Numbered from the stretch's first letter, positions 21,429-31,342 are shown. The stretch is DNA of 40,488 nt from an uncultured Geobacteraceae bacterium (GCA_903845365.1 CAIMXI010000510.1:1-40488); one strand, 5' to 3'. The notes: generated by a model not told the origin, from the sequence alone. Made by a program: numbers and translations.

Positions 21429-23195
21429 TTGAAATTTAGGGATCAGAAAATCACCTGGGTCGCTATTTCTATAGTCTGTTTCATTACAGGATTACTTCTT
21501 TATCCGTTTTGCAGCAGAGTAGAGAAAAATTCATACGACCTGAGAACCAGACTTGCAGGCAAGCTTCATGCTCCACCACCCGCCACTCATATCGTAGTAG
21601 TCGCTATTGATGAAAAATCCATTCTTGCCAAAAAGCCTTTCGTATTCTGGTATCCGGATATCGGGCGTTTCTGCAGTATTATGGGTCAAATGGGCGCTGC
21701 ATCTGTCGGCATCGACCTGATTCCGATACATTCCCTTGAGCAGAAACTGGGTCCAGAATATCTGGGAGCTGATATTTCCGGTTTCGGAACAAATGGTTTT
21801 GCTGATATGGGCAAAACACTTGACCAACTTCTGATGTCCGGCTTAATTGAGGGGGGAAAGTCCTCGCATATAGTGCAGGGGGTAGCCGGATCGACGGTAC
21901 CATTTTACTATGACTTTCTTGCGTTCATGGGGAATGTCACTCCGGCGTTATTAAGTCTGGAGGCTGATGAAGACTCCATTGTACGAAATCAGCCCGGTTC
22001 TTACGAAAATGATGTACCAGCCTTTCCCGCAGAACTGATCAGAACTCCCGGCCGTCAAATATCTTTTCCGAAGGTGCTACCGATCAATTTCAGGCTTCTG
22101 CCCGGCATTCCGGTTCTGGATTTTGAGGAGATATTGGCAGGAAAGACTGACCCTGCGCTGATAAAAAACAAAATCGTAATACTTGGTCTATTAAGTCCAT
22201 TCGATGATGTTCACGAAACGCCAATCGGCGTTAGGCCGGGCATGCTCATACATGCCACATCCATAGAGACCCTGTTGTCCGGACAAACCGTCACTTATTG
22301 CTCAAAGACAATTTCACTGATTCTGATTGCTTTTCTCTGCGTGATCTCTTTCCCCCTTACTACTTACAGTTCGCCAATACGCTCGATTCTCTCTCTTGCC
22401 GCTTTAACCTCCGTTTATGTCATAATAGATTACCTTTTCTTTGAATCGGGTTTTGTCATACCTCTTTTCCCGAATGCAGTTATACCGATAATAATGTTCT
22501 GCATCTCCTACCCATATCGCTATGTTGTTGAAGATCGGGGGAGGCGCAAGCTCTATCAGGCTTTCGGCTATTACGTATCACCTGAAGTTATTGACCGCCT
22601 GATAGTGAGCGATGCGGACCATCTCTTGAAGGGGGAGCGTCACAATGCATGTGTAATGTTTCTTGATATTAGGGATTTCACTTCCCTGTCGGAGAAGTAC
22701 CCAGCAGAGTCAATCGTGGCTATGCTTAATGTCTTTTTCGAAAAAGTGACGGAAATTATTCAGAATCGCGGCGGATTTGTGAACAAATTCATAGGAGATG
22801 GCGTGCTTGCCTTTTTTACTTCTGGCATTGACTATGTTGATCATGCTATAGAAGCTTCATTGGAAATATGTGAATTAACCGATGAGATTAATTCATCAGG
22901 CTTACTCAGGCAGCATATCGAAGAAGATGTACTTAATATCGGAATAGGACTCCATGCGGGGAGTGTGATACTTGGAAATATCGGCTCAAAACGCAAGATG
23001 GATTTTACCGTCATCGGCAGGACGGTAAATGCTGCCAGCCGAATTGAATCACTGACAAAACAGTATTCACGGGCGGTACTCGTGAGCGCGGATGTAAAAT
23101 CCATGTCAAGTCATAGTTGCGTTTTTGAACCTCTTGGGATGGCTGAAGTTAAGGGGATACCGGGTGGAGTGGAAATATTCGGCATTCAGCAATAA
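21429..23195 (+). CDS. CHASE2-domain class III adenylate cyclase
   Basis: A 588-residue protein. The start is TTG at 21429, supported by AGGAG ending 6 bases upstream; an in-phase-looking ATG at 21410 runs into a stop. Layout: an N-terminal membrane segment (~8-27), a CHASE2 extracytoplasmic sensor (~30-295, with SYDLRTRL and VVVAIDEKSI near its start), three membrane segments (~296-370), and a cytoplasmic class III nucleotide cyclase domain (~405-588). Visible active-site residues are metal-binding Asp413 (FLDIRDFTS) and Asp457 (KFIGDG), base-selecting Lys453 and Asp525 (KMDFTVIG), and transition-state Asn534 and Arg538 (VNAASRIE). The Lys/Asp pair predicts ATP rather than GTP as substrate. 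Probable role: membrane sensor making cAMP in response to an envelope signal. First gene of an operon with the FecR-like and CHAT genes. Confidence 0.93.
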   Translation: MKFRDQKITWVAISIVCFITGLLLYPFCSRVEKNSYDLRTRLAGKLHAPPPATHIVVVAIDEKSILAKKPFVFWYPDIGRFCSIMGQMGAASVGIDLIPIHSLEQKLGPEYLGADISGFGTNGFADMGKTLDQLLMSGLIEGGKSSHIVQGVAGSTVPFYYDFLAFMGNVTPALLSLEADEDSIVRNQPGSYENDVPAFPAELIRTPGRQISFPKVLPINFRLLPGIPVLDFEEILAGKTDPALIKNKIVILGLLSPFDDVHETPIGVRPGMLIHATSIETLLSGQTVTYCSKTISLILIAFLCVISFPLTTYSSPIRSILSLAALTSVYVIIDYLFFESGFVIPLFPNAVIPIIMFCISYPYRYVVEDRGRRKLYQAFGYYVSPEVIDRLIVSDADHLLKGERHNACVMFLDIRDFTSLSEKYPAESIVAMLNVFFEKVTEIIQNRGGFVNKFIGDGVLAFFTSGIDYVDHAIEASLEICELTDEINSSGLLRQHIEEDVLNIGIGLHAGSVILGNIGSKRKMDFTVIGRTVNAASRIESLTKQYSRAVLVSADVKSMSSHSCVFEPLGMAEVKGIPGGVEIFGIQQ

Positions 23196-23221
23196 ATTTA
23201 TTTTATAAGGGGGCAGTTAAC

Positions 23222-24064
23222 ATGAAAAATGAGTTATGGGTAATAAGTATGGTCTTTATATTTATGACAGCAGGCAGCGCCTTAGCCGATGACTGGAGAA
23301 TTTTCGGGGCGCAGGGGGTCGTACAGATCGCTCCAAAAGGGGGGGAGCCTGTGACCATCAGCAACGAAAAAAGCCCTATGATGAAGGTGTCGGAAGGCTC
23401 CACCATCACCGTTAAAGGGAAGGGAAAGGTGGTGTTGGTCTCGCTCAAGAGCCGGCAGGCATTTGAAATTGGAGACAACAGCACGGCGCTGGTTGATCCA
23501 GCCTCCATCAAGGCGATAAAGGGCACGGTGAATCCCAAAAGCGGGTTTGCTCCGCCAACTGGTAAAGATGGCAAGATGGGGGGCATCGTTATGCGCAGTA
23601 TATCCAAAAAGAACCGAAGCTGCCTGAAAGCGCTCTCACCGGTCAGCACAACTGTTCTGGAAACCACTCAGGAACTTCGCTGGGACAATCAGTGCGACGG
23701 CTTATCAAAGGTGACACTGACAATATTATCGGATGAGCAGGTTATACATTCCGCTGAGGTTCTTTCTTCATCCTCATATAATCTGCCAAAGGACATATTG
23801 AAAACCGGAAACCGCTATCTCTGGATGATTGACGGGGGAGCCAGCTTTGATATGGCAAGCGGCGTATTCCTTGTCGCTGGCGGCAATGAGCGTGAGGAGG
23901 TACTGCAACGAATGAAGGAGATATCTCAGCTTGCCATTCCGGAGGAACGCCTGGCTTACATATATTTTCTTTCGGATAGAGGGTTTTCTGATATGGCAAA
24001 AGAAGAGGTAGAGCGGCTTAGATCAGCTTATCCTGAGGCTCCCGGCCTCTCTGAATTGCCATGA
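23222..24064 (+). CDS. Exported FecR-like domain protein
   Basis: A 280-residue protein. ATG 23222 has a GGGGG-type ribosome site ~8 bases upstream, 26 bp after the cyclase stop. Residues 1-22 are a signal peptide ending SALA, cleaved before DDWRIFG. Residues ~23-105 resemble the FecR beta-domain (VVQIAPKGGEPV, VSEGSTITVKGKGKVVLVSL, AFEIGDNSTALV). The C-terminal half contains a beta-rich segment and ends in a helical region (EEVLQRMKEISQLAIPEERL) suggestive of a TPR-like helix pair. Proteins of this type often stand between a CHASE2 cyclase and a CHAT protein in deltaproteobacteria and cyanobacteria; the role is not established, perhaps a periplasmic ligand sensor or partner of the sensor domain. 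Its stop overlaps the start of the next gene (ATGA), indicating translational coupling. Confidence 0.8.
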   Translation: MKNELWVISMVFIFMTAGSALADDWRIFGAQGVVQIAPKGGEPVTISNEKSPMMKVSEGSTITVKGKGKVVLVSLKSRQAFEIGDNSTALVDPASIKAIKGTVNPKSGFAPPTGKDGKMGGIVMRSISKKNRSCLKALSPVSTTVLETTQELRWDNQCDGLSKVTLTILSDEQVIHSAEVLSSSSYNLPKDILKTGNRYLWMIDGGASFDMASGVFLVAGGNEREEVLQRMKEISQLAIPEERLAYIYFLSDRGFSDMAKEEVERLRSAYPEAPGLSELP

Positions 24065-26340
24065 GACGGCTGTTTTTACGCACAACAATTACCCTAGCTC
24101 TGCTACTCTTTTCACTCCTGCAGACCAGTACGGCATCGTGGGGTGGGGATGGGCCGCTTGCCGCTATTGATACGCTGCTTGCCTCCGGCAGGTACGGGGA
24201 GGCCGCAGCGCTTGGTGAAGCAGAACTCGCATCACCCGGTATTCCGGTTTCGCTTCTTGCTCCGCTTGTTTCTGCCACAGCTCAGGCAGCGATAAAAGCA
24301 GGCAACTCGAAAATTGCTCTCAGACTGATCGATTCGACTCTTGAGAAGACTATAATCACGCAACCATCCAGATACCGCCTGCTGAATACAGCCGCTTTTG
24401 CGGCGATGTCATTAGGTAACAACAGCGCCGCCGCACGATATCTGAGTGAGGCATCGGGAATACAGGGCATCTCTTTTCAAGACCAGGCCATTCATTTTTT
24501 TCTAAAGGGAATGCTTGCCACTCAGAGCGGCAAAGAGAAGGAAGCCGAACCCGCATTTGCTAAAGCGGAGGAATATGCCTACAATTCGGCAGTTTCCTCC
24601 ATCAAGCCAGCCATATTTCTGCAGCAGGGCAAACTGGCGTTAGCCTCCGGGAAAACACCAAAGGCAATTTTGCTCTTTAAATCGGCTATACAGGCGTCCG
24701 AAAAACTTGAGCCTGATGGAGATCTTCCTAATATTCTCGCTGAGGCGGGATCGCATCTGCATAAACTTGCCAGAGGCAAAGACAAGCCAGAAAACAGTGC
24801 TGATTCAGACCTTGCCATGCGGGCTATGATGCGTGCGACCGTGCTGTCCCTGAAGCTGCACAATTATCGTGCAGGGGCAAACGCTTTTTCAAAAGCTGCT
24901 GCTGCAGCGGAAACTGAAGGAAAGCTTAACGAAGCGTTGAAACTTGCTTTCGAAGCTATCGACACCTCGCAAAAGGGCAATCATGCGGACCTTCTCCCCT
25001 CCACTCAGCATCTGACGGCCCGCATCCTTAAAAAACTGGGGCGGAAAGAAACCTCACTGGCCATGTACAGAGTCGCCGCCAGCAATCTGGAACTCTCAAA
25101 GAGGGGGATACTGCCGGATTGTTCCAGCACGACCGCACAGTATCATGATACCGTACGTCCTGTTTACATGGAGCTTGCCGAGCTTCTGTTCGATGCCGCA
25201 GGCGCTGCTGTCGATGTTGAAAATCAGCAAAAACTGTTGTTTGAAGCCAGAAATACTCTGGAGATGCTGAAGACTGAAGAATTAAGGGATTATTTCGGCG
25301 ATGCCTGCCTTGGAAGCGAAAAAAAGGAAATTACACCAAATAATTTGCCCCCGGGAATAGCTGTGCTCTACACCGTTATATTTCCGGAACGGATGGAGCT
25401 GTTACTCTCTCTGCCGGACGGGATGAAGCGGTTTACGGTTGCGCAGCCGCTCGGCGAGATCGGTCGACAGGTCAGAATGTTGAGACTCACTATTGAGAAC
25501 AGATTCGATTCGTGGGAACCACCCGCCAAAAAGCTGTACGACTGGATTATCCGACCTCTCGAACAAGAGTTCAAACGCCAGAATATTACCAGGATTGTGT
25601 TTGTGCCGGATGGCCCTCTCCGGAACATTCCGCTTACGGTGCTTCATGATGGTAAAACCCAAATTATCGAGCGTTTTTCGGTTGTTACACTTCAAAATCT
25701 GGCATATTCATCTCGATCAAAGTGGGTGGAAACTGAGCAGTCAATTCTGATGGCCGGAATTTCAGAGAGCGTCCAGGGCTATCCGGCGCTTACCAATGTG
25801 GAAAAAGAGCTACAAGGGATAGGGGGGGCGGCGGTAAGGCGTGGGAGTGTAACACTGCTGAATAGTGAGTTCAAGTTGGGAAACATTAAGAAGCATCTTG
25901 AATCGGCACCGTTTCCTTTCCTTCATTTTGCCTCGCACGGTGAGTTTACCGGGAGCTCCAGAGACAATTATATCCTTACCTGGGAAGGAAAGATGACGCT
26001 TGATGATTTAGAAAATTTTATCAGATCCGGAGAGATGAAAAAAAATCCGGTTGAGATTCTCTCTCTCAGCGCCTGTCAGACAGCCGCTGGCGATGACAGA
26101 GCTTCCCTGGGGCTCGCCGGATTAGCTGTCAAATCAGGTGCCCGAAATTCAATCGCGTCACTTTGGGATGTGGAGGATAAATCGACATCAGAACTATTCA
26201 TAGAGTTTTACAGCATTGTCTCCTCAGGTTATGGAGGCGGTAAGGCAGAAGCATTTAGAATGGCTCAACTAAAAATGCGGGAACGGTACAAGCATCCATA
26301 CTTCTGGTCCCCTTTCCTGTTTATTGGCGCCTGGCTCTGA
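24061..26340 (+). CDS. Exported TPR-CHAT domain caspase-like protein
   Basis: A 759-residue protein, start ATG 24061, overlapping the previous stop by 4 bases. A signal peptide (MRRLFLRTTITLALLLFSLL, ending TSTAS) predicts periplasmic or exported location. Residues ~30-400 are Ala-rich helical repeats of TPR type (ASGRYGEAAALGEAELA, KTPKAILLFKSAIQASEKL). Residues ~430-759 are a CHAT domain of the caspase clan: NITRIVFVPDGPLRNIPLTV, catalytic His626 in FLHFASHGEFTG, catalytic Cys672 in ILSLSACQTAAGDD, and the terminal GAWL. Both dyad residues are present, so an active protease is likely. CHAT proteases in gasdermin and Craspase (TPR-CHAT) systems cleave partner proteins; those are cytoplasmic, whereas this one is exported. 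The convergent neighbour 8 bp away is a secreted haemagglutinin-like protein, a possible substrate (inference). Confidence 0.92.
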   Translation: MRRLFLRTTITLALLLFSLLQTSTASWGGDGPLAAIDTLLASGRYGEAAALGEAELASPGIPVSLLAPLVSATAQAAIKAGNSKIALRLIDSTLEKTIITQPSRYRLLNTAAFAAMSLGNNSAAARYLSEASGIQGISFQDQAIHFFLKGMLATQSGKEKEAEPAFAKAEEYAYNSAVSSIKPAIFLQQGKLALASGKTPKAILLFKSAIQASEKLEPDGDLPNILAEAGSHLHKLARGKDKPENSADSDLAMRAMMRATVLSLKLHNYRAGANAFSKAAAAAETEGKLNEALKLAFEAIDTSQKGNHADLLPSTQHLTARILKKLGRKETSLAMYRVAASNLELSKRGILPDCSSTTAQYHDTVRPVYMELAELLFDAAGAAVDVENQQKLLFEARNTLEMLKTEELRDYFGDACLGSEKKEITPNNLPPGIAVLYTVIFPERMELLLSLPDGMKRFTVAQPLGEIGRQVRMLRLTIENRFDSWEPPAKKLYDWIIRPLEQEFKRQNITRIVFVPDGPLRNIPLTVLHDGKTQIIERFSVVTLQNLAYSSRSKWVETEQSILMAGISESVQGYPALTNVEKELQGIGGAAVRRGSVTLLNSEFKLGNIKKHLESAPFPFLHFASHGEFTGSSRDNYILTWEGKMTLDDLENFIRSGEMKKNPVEILSLSACQTAAGDDRASLGLAGLAVKSGARNSIASLWDVEDKSTSELFIEFYSIVSSGYGGGKAEAFRMAQLKMRERYKHPYFWSPFLFIGAWL

Positions 26341-26348
26341 TCAGGATT

Positions 26349-29300
26349 TTACAAATTCGAAAAAAATGGAATAAAAGATGCCTGGGGAGGCGGCTGTCCG
26401 CCGCCAAAAAGTCTGAGCGTACTTGCAGCTCCATCGCCAGGCATGATGCAGCGTTTTGGCAGGAATGCGTCGATGTTGATAAAATCACCAGGCCTGCTTG
26501 CCAGGGCAGTTCCAATGTCTACGACAGGAGCATCCACAAGCACCGTCCCCTGGGCGCCGAAGCGGGACGAAGCGCTTATGACGCTGTCTGAAGAAGAGAC
26601 CAGAAGATTTGAGTGTATATCAAGGTTGCCGCCGTCACCAAATTCCGCCTGAGCGGTTATTTTACCGCTGCGTAGAATAACAGTATCCCCACTCAACTGT
26701 ACGTTCCCTCCATTTCCTGCGCCTGCCGTCGCCGAGGCGGATAGTTCTCCGTTGTCAATCGTGACGCCTCTGCGGGCTGTAAAGTAAATATTCCCGCCTT
26801 CTGAAGTAGCCGACTGCGTTGTCACCATACTGTCGGATATTTTTGCATCGTCGTTAATGTTTACCGTTATGTTCCCGGCGGAACCGTTCGACTTTGGATC
26901 TCCGTTTTTTGATAAGACCTTGTTTGCCAACATCCCGCTGCTGCTGTCGAGTATCGCGCCATTTCTTATAACCAGCGTATCTGCTGTAACATTGATGTCT
27001 CCTGCATTTCCGGTTCCGGAAGATTTGGTTCTCAGCGAACCGCCATCAATCATTTTGAATCCGGCTGTTGTTACAGAGACTTGACCGCCTGCGCCGCTGC
27101 CTGATGTGTCAGAGGATACATTCGAGAAATCACCGACCACAGAGAAGGAGTCCCTTACATCTATAGCGATACTCCCGCCGCTGCCGCTGCTGCCGACGTC
27201 TGCGCTGGTTGATACTGCGCCGCCACTGGATACTGCAAGCTCACTGCCGTCAATCTTTATTGTTCCGGCGCTCCCAGATCCTTGCGTGGCGGAGCTGATT
27301 CTACCCCCACTTACCGCAACAGAAGGGGTGGCAATGATTACATCCCCACCTTTGCCGCTGCTTCCCGCGCCGGTCTCTGCTGTGATAAAGCCGCCAGTTT
27401 TTACCTCAAGCTGCGGGGTCGTGATCTGAATGCGCGCCCCATCTCCTGAAGAAGCGGTGTTGCCAGTGATTCCGGCTCTGGTTGTCGCACCGCTTATCGT
27501 CACTCGATCCGTTGCGGTTACAGCTATCAGACCGCCGTTTCCCCTGCTTCCTGCAAGCGCAGCGGCTGATACGATGCCGCCGTCGGCAAGGGAGATGGTC
27601 GAACTCTCAAGCGCGATGCTTCCGGCATTGCCGGAGCCGCCGGTCTCAACACTGACCTGGCTTGAAGCGCCCCCGCCGCCGACAGTCAGAGCGCCGGTTG
27701 TCTTTATGGCGATACCTCCACCGCTACCGCTGCTGCCGGTTGCTGCCACGGAATTAACCATTGCGCCGCCGGATAACACTACTTCAGATGCTGAAAGAGC
27801 AATATTGCCGGCATTGCCTGAAGCTAAAGTGTCAGTAGATATCGTGCTCCGCCTGGCATCAGACGCTGTCCCGTCAATAAGAATGCGACCAGAGCTGTTT
27901 ACGGTGATGTCCCCTCCCCTGCCGCTTCCTCCCTGTGCAATTGTGGTAACCGAGCCTCCGCCGGTTATGCTGACGAGCGGCGCTTTGAGAGTAATGTGCC
28001 CTGCGTTGCCGGAAGTTGAGTCACTGGCAATACTCCCTTTTTCCCTGAACTGGTTTAATGGTATTGAGGCAATAAGAATCAACTCGGAGGCATCGACTGT
28101 TATGCCGCCGCCGGTACCTAATGTGCTGTCTATGCTGGAGCTGATTGCACCCCCTCCGGTCAATGAGAGTATGCCGGTTTTGATGCTGACATCGCCGCTG
28201 CTGCCATTGCTGGAGTAAAACACTCGCGTCTCAATTCGACCGTTATCCAGAAGAGAGAGTTTATTCGTATCGATTATGATATTTCCTGATCGACGTGCAG
28301 TTGCTGAAGGATTGGCAAGTAGGGAGCTGCTGATAAGCCCCGAGCCGGATACGGTAAGTTCGGAAGCCGTAATGGATATATTGCCGGAGGTGCCATCCCC
28401 ATTTTCGCTCCTTATGTCTCCGCTGACAGAAATAGTCCCGGTCGCGTGAATGTTCAGGGAGCCTGCTCCGCTGGTTGCCCCTGCGCCAAGAACCGGCGCT
28501 GAAGATGAGACACGCGCCCCTTCCCCTATGGAAACATTACCGGCATCAATAGCGACGTTTCCTGCTTTGCTTCCGCCATTGGCATCGGCACTGACCCAGC
28601 TTTTTCCTTCAACGGAAAAATTTCCGGCCGACTTGATAGTAAGATCAGATCCGATCGCTTTGTTCCATGAATCGGAATTTATGTATGAACTGCGATCAAG
28701 ATCGCCACGTATGACCACCTCTCCGGCGGTCAAGGCCATCGAGCCGCCGGAAGCTGAGCCGGACATTCCTGTGCCTGTTATAGAAGATGAGATTATTTCG
28801 GTTTTTCCGGTTACATTGATGTCGATCGTCGCTCCTGATGTATTACCGTATGTATCGTTGAAAATGAATGAGTGATCCATATAAAACGCGCCGCTTCGGA
28901 TAAATATTTTGCCGCCTCCGGCACCGCTGGAGTCAACATTTGCGACTTTAAGTCCTTTCATACCGGTTGTTGTGTAGACAGGCCCCTCAAATACGCCTCG
29001 TTTATCAGATATATTGATGTTCCCCATTGAAGACGCAGTGCCGGTGAATGTCGCGCTATTTACCTCTCCGGCAGAAGCGAGCGCAACAAGAGCTACCGTC
29101 CCGCCGTATGACCAGAGATTGGCTTCAGTCAGGGTAATATCACCAGCAGTAACAGAAATTGTTTTACCCTGTGGTACTCGAAGAAAAGAGCCGTCTGCGG
29201 TTATCGGATTCGGCGGCTTCAAAAAGCCAAAAGCGCTTGGTGGGTCAACAGTCAGGTTTGCTGCGGCTGCAGAATCGGCAGGGAATCTGCCTGATGCGCC

Positions 29301-29720
29301 GAGTGCAACATAATCGGCGGTGGATGCGTGAAAAGAGCCGGTTACGTCAAGTGAGGCCTTTGGTCCGAAAGCTATGCCGGAAGGATTTATGAGGAAAATA
29401 TTCGCGCCCGGAATGGTTGAGCTGATTGTTCCGTTAATTGATGACGCCCCACCGGTTACCCTTGATATTAAGGTGCTGACAGAAGCGGGACCGCTGAAAA
29501 TGGCCTTCTCTCCGGAGGTCAGCGAAAACTTCGAGAAACTGTGAAACAGATTGCCACCCACCTGGCGGCCAAGATCTGAAGTAATCGCATAGTTTGGTCC
29601 GCCGAGAACGGTGGCGCCTCCCATTGTGCCGTCTGTGGCAACGCCGCACCATGCCTGGTGAGCATTCAACAAAAGAAAAACAGCGAGGCTCGTACGAAAG
29701 CTGGATATGACTCTGCTCAT
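26349..29720 (-). CDS. Two-partner secretion exoprotein, filamentous-haemagglutinin-like (TpsA)
   Basis: A 1123-residue protein. ATG 29718-29720 is chosen over an ATG 12 bases earlier because GGAG lies 6 bases upstream and the start overlaps the TpsB stop (TAATG). A signal peptide ends near AHQAWC. Residues ~28-150 form the TPS secretion domain (GTMGGATVLGGPNYAITSDL, LFHSFSKFSL, SRVTGG, FLINPSGIAFGPKASLDVTG). The remainder is ~900 residues of Gly/Ser-rich parallel beta-helix repeats (SGNAGNI, GSGGSI, GRGGDI). The C-terminus (AFLPKRC near residue 1080, then STLRLFGGGQPPP) resembles the short cyanobacterial/deltaproteobacterial TpsA class rather than long FhaB proteins; no CdiA-like toxin domain is seen. 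Probable role: secreted adhesin or biofilm protein moved by the adjacent TpsB. Convergent with the CHAT gene. Confidence 0.93.
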   Translation of the reverse strand: MSRVISSFRTSLAVFLLLNAHQAWCGVATDGTMGGATVLGGPNYAITSDLGRQVGGNLFHSFSKFSLTSGEKAIFSGPASVSTLISRVTGGASSINGTISSTIPGANIFLINPSGIAFGPKASLDVTGSFHASTADYVALGASGRFPADSAAAANLTVDPPSAFGFLKPPNPITADGSFLRVPQGKTISVTAGDITLTEANLWSYGGTVALVALASAGEVNSATFTGTASSMGNINISDKRGVFEGPVYTTTGMKGLKVANVDSSGAGGGKIFIRSGAFYMDHSFIFNDTYGNTSGATIDINVTGKTEIISSSITGTGMSGSASGGSMALTAGEVVIRGDLDRSSYINSDSWNKAIGSDLTIKSAGNFSVEGKSWVSADANGGSKAGNVAIDAGNVSIGEGARVSSSAPVLGAGATSGAGSLNIHATGTISVSGDIRSENGDGTSGNISITASELTVSGSGLISSSLLANPSATARRSGNIIIDTNKLSLLDNGRIETRVFYSSNGSSGDVSIKTGILSLTGGGAISSSIDSTLGTGGGITVDASELILIASIPLNQFREKGSIASDSTSGNAGHITLKAPLVSITGGGSVTTIAQGGSGRGGDITVNSSGRILIDGTASDARRSTISTDTLASGNAGNIALSASEVVLSGGAMVNSVAATGSSGSGGGIAIKTTGALTVGGGGASSQVSVETGGSGNAGSIALESSTISLADGGIVSAAALAGSRGNGGLIAVTATDRVTISGATTRAGITGNTASSGDGARIQITTPQLEVKTGGFITAETGAGSSGKGGDVIIATPSVAVSGGRISSATQGSGSAGTIKIDGSELAVSSGGAVSTSADVGSSGSGGSIAIDVRDSFSVVGDFSNVSSDTSGSGAGGQVSVTTAGFKMIDGGSLRTKSSGTGNAGDINVTADTLVIRNGAILDSSSGMLANKVLSKNGDPKSNGSAGNITVNINDDAKISDSMVTTQSATSEGGNIYFTARRGVTIDNGELSASATAGAGNGGNVQLSGDTVILRSGKITAQAEFGDGGNLDIHSNLLVSSSDSVISASSRFGAQGTVLVDAPVVDIGTALASRPGDFINIDAFLPKRCIMPGDGAASTLRLFGGGQPPPQASFIPFFSNL

Positions 29721-31261
29721 TACAGACTCCATGACACAAGAAAATGAAAACCCCTGTCCTGCAGGTCTTCAATCTGGTGATTGTCCGGCTTGATTACCGG
29801 ATAAGCGTATAAAATATCCGCAGAGAGACCTTTCCATGTCAGCTTGACTCCCACTCCGGCTCCAGCAATCTGCTGTTCTGAAGTGTTCAACTTTGACGGA
29901 GAATTATCCCACCCTCTGCCATAATCGAAAAAAGAAGATAGCGTCAAGAGCTCGCTCCCCTGATCTCCGGAAATCAAAGGGAAAAAATATTCAAACGATC
30001 CTCCCAGGGCATTGTCATTGACCAGAAGATTCTTACGGAACCCCCTGACGCTGTTTATACCGCCAAGCGAAAATTTCTCCATCGACGGCAGAGATCGCTC
30101 GGAGATTTGCGCATCTCCACGAATCATAAACCTGGTGTCAAACCATCCCGTTCTTTGCATCCACATCAGACGGCTCTGCCAGGATAGGAATTTGGCTGAA
30201 TCGGCCGAGAACGACGCGTTTGTTGACAACAGAAACACGTAGGATGCGCCTCGTTCGAGCCACTCAAGACCGAGGCGGCCAACGTCGAGCCTGCTTAAAC
30301 CGTCCGTTTCATTTTCTGAAAAAGAGAAACCCTGGCCAAGCAGATAATTTCTGCTTTCGCTATGATCGAAAGAAATGGAGGGACGAACTTCACGGCGCGT
30401 GCTTTTAATGACCGGATGACTCAGCTTCCCGCCGAATGTTTCTGATTCGCTTTTGATGTCGAGCTTACTGAAGAGCGGGTCAATGACCCTGTGTTCTCCG
30501 CGGCGATAAAACGGTTCAATGGTGGTGTCAGATGAGGTTACCGGAACTGACACGGAAGCAGACATGTCATAGCCACCTTCAGTGAATCCGAAGCGGGTCG
30601 AAAACAGATCGCCAATACCGATTGCATTGCGGTACGAAAGACCGATTTCGCCTCCGTATGAACCTGTGGCCGGGGAATTGTTATTGGAGGACAGGATGTA
30701 TGCAGACCAGGGGCGTCCTTCGCTGACCTTAACCGACAGCGCGCTTTCACCCGGCCTGGCTCCGGCGGAAAGCGTTGCATTGATCGAGCGCACTTGCGGA
30801 TCCTGCTGCAACAGTTGCAGCATATCCCTCAGGTTAAAAAGATTAAAAGGGGGTTCGGATGCCATTTTAAGGCGCGAACGAAAATAATCTTCAGAAAAGG
30901 AGCTGGTGTCAGAGACAGTTATCTCCGTAACACTCCCCTCGATAACCTGCATCCTGATTATGCCGTTATCAACCTCCTGATCCGGAATGACAACGCCTGA
31001 ATTGATGAAACCGTTATCCACAAGCCAGAGTGTCAAGCCGTTTCGTATAATTTCGAGTTCGGCAAAAGTGATGGTTTTGTCCAGGTAGGGGGAAATAATT
31101 TTGTCCCGGACGGCATCCGGAACAATCGGGCTCCCTTCGAGCAGAACTACGGAGAGTCTGGTTGCCATTCGACCGTTTCTCTCCGCATAGCAGAGGGATG
31201 CCATAAGGAAGATAAGGGTGAAAAGAAGGATAAAAGACAAGTAACGATGTTTTAAGTTCAT
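29720..31261 (-). CDS. Two-partner secretion outer-membrane transporter (TpsB, ShlB/FhaC family)
   Basis: A 513-residue protein from ATG 31259-31261. The frame extends upstream to 31450, but this start puts a good signal peptide first (MNLKHRYLSFILLFTLIFLM, ending LCYA), although the ribosome site (TAGAGA) is weak. Two POTRA domains follow at ~36-110 (AELEIIRNGLTLWLVDNGFI, IRMQVIEGSVTEI) and ~112-185 (NLFNLRDMLQLLQQDPQVRS, ESALSVKVSEGRPW). A 16-strand-type barrel fills ~190-513, with the conserved lid-loop motif GGINSVRGFR and terminal strand HFLVSWSL ending in an aromatic/hydrophobic pattern for barrel assembly. It secretes the downstream TpsA by binding its N-terminal domain. A CRP-like site and -10 element lie ~80-120 bp upstream. 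Confidence 0.93.
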   Translation of the reverse strand: MNLKHRYLSFILLFTLIFLMASLCYAERNGRMATRLSVVLLEGSPIVPDAVRDKIISPYLDKTITFAELEIIRNGLTLWLVDNGFINSGVVIPDQEVDNGIIRMQVIEGSVTEITVSDTSSFSEDYFRSRLKMASEPPFNLFNLRDMLQLLQQDPQVRSINATLSAGARPGESALSVKVSEGRPWSAYILSSNNNSPATGSYGGEIGLSYRNAIGIGDLFSTRFGFTEGGYDMSASVSVPVTSSDTTIEPFYRRGEHRVIDPLFSKLDIKSESETFGGKLSHPVIKSTRREVRPSISFDHSESRNYLLGQGFSFSENETDGLSRLDVGRLGLEWLERGASYVFLLSTNASFSADSAKFLSWQSRLMWMQRTGWFDTRFMIRGDAQISERSLPSMEKFSLGGINSVRGFRKNLLVNDNALGGSFEYFFPLISGDQGSELLTLSSFFDYGRGWDNSPSKLNTSEQQIAGAGVGVKLTWKGLSADILYAYPVIKPDNHQIEDLQDRGFHFLVSWSL

Positions 31262-31342
31262 GGTCTCTAAATTAGTTTCTATCCGTGAAGACAACATGCT
31301 GAAATAATTGTTAAAAAAGCTACTTTTGCTCTGGTTTTTAAT

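Noticed and set aside
27430..28218. 262-codon plus-strand frame opposite tpsA
   Set aside because: Its Pro/Ala/Leu-rich translation is the antisense image of Gly/Ser-rich beta-helix repeats; no ribosome site or signal supports it.
26349..29720. CDI (contact-dependent inhibition) CdiA-type toxin
   Set aside because: The exoprotein is short, ends in beta-helix plus a Pro-rich tail without a toxin domain, and no small immunity gene follows; the next gene is convergent.
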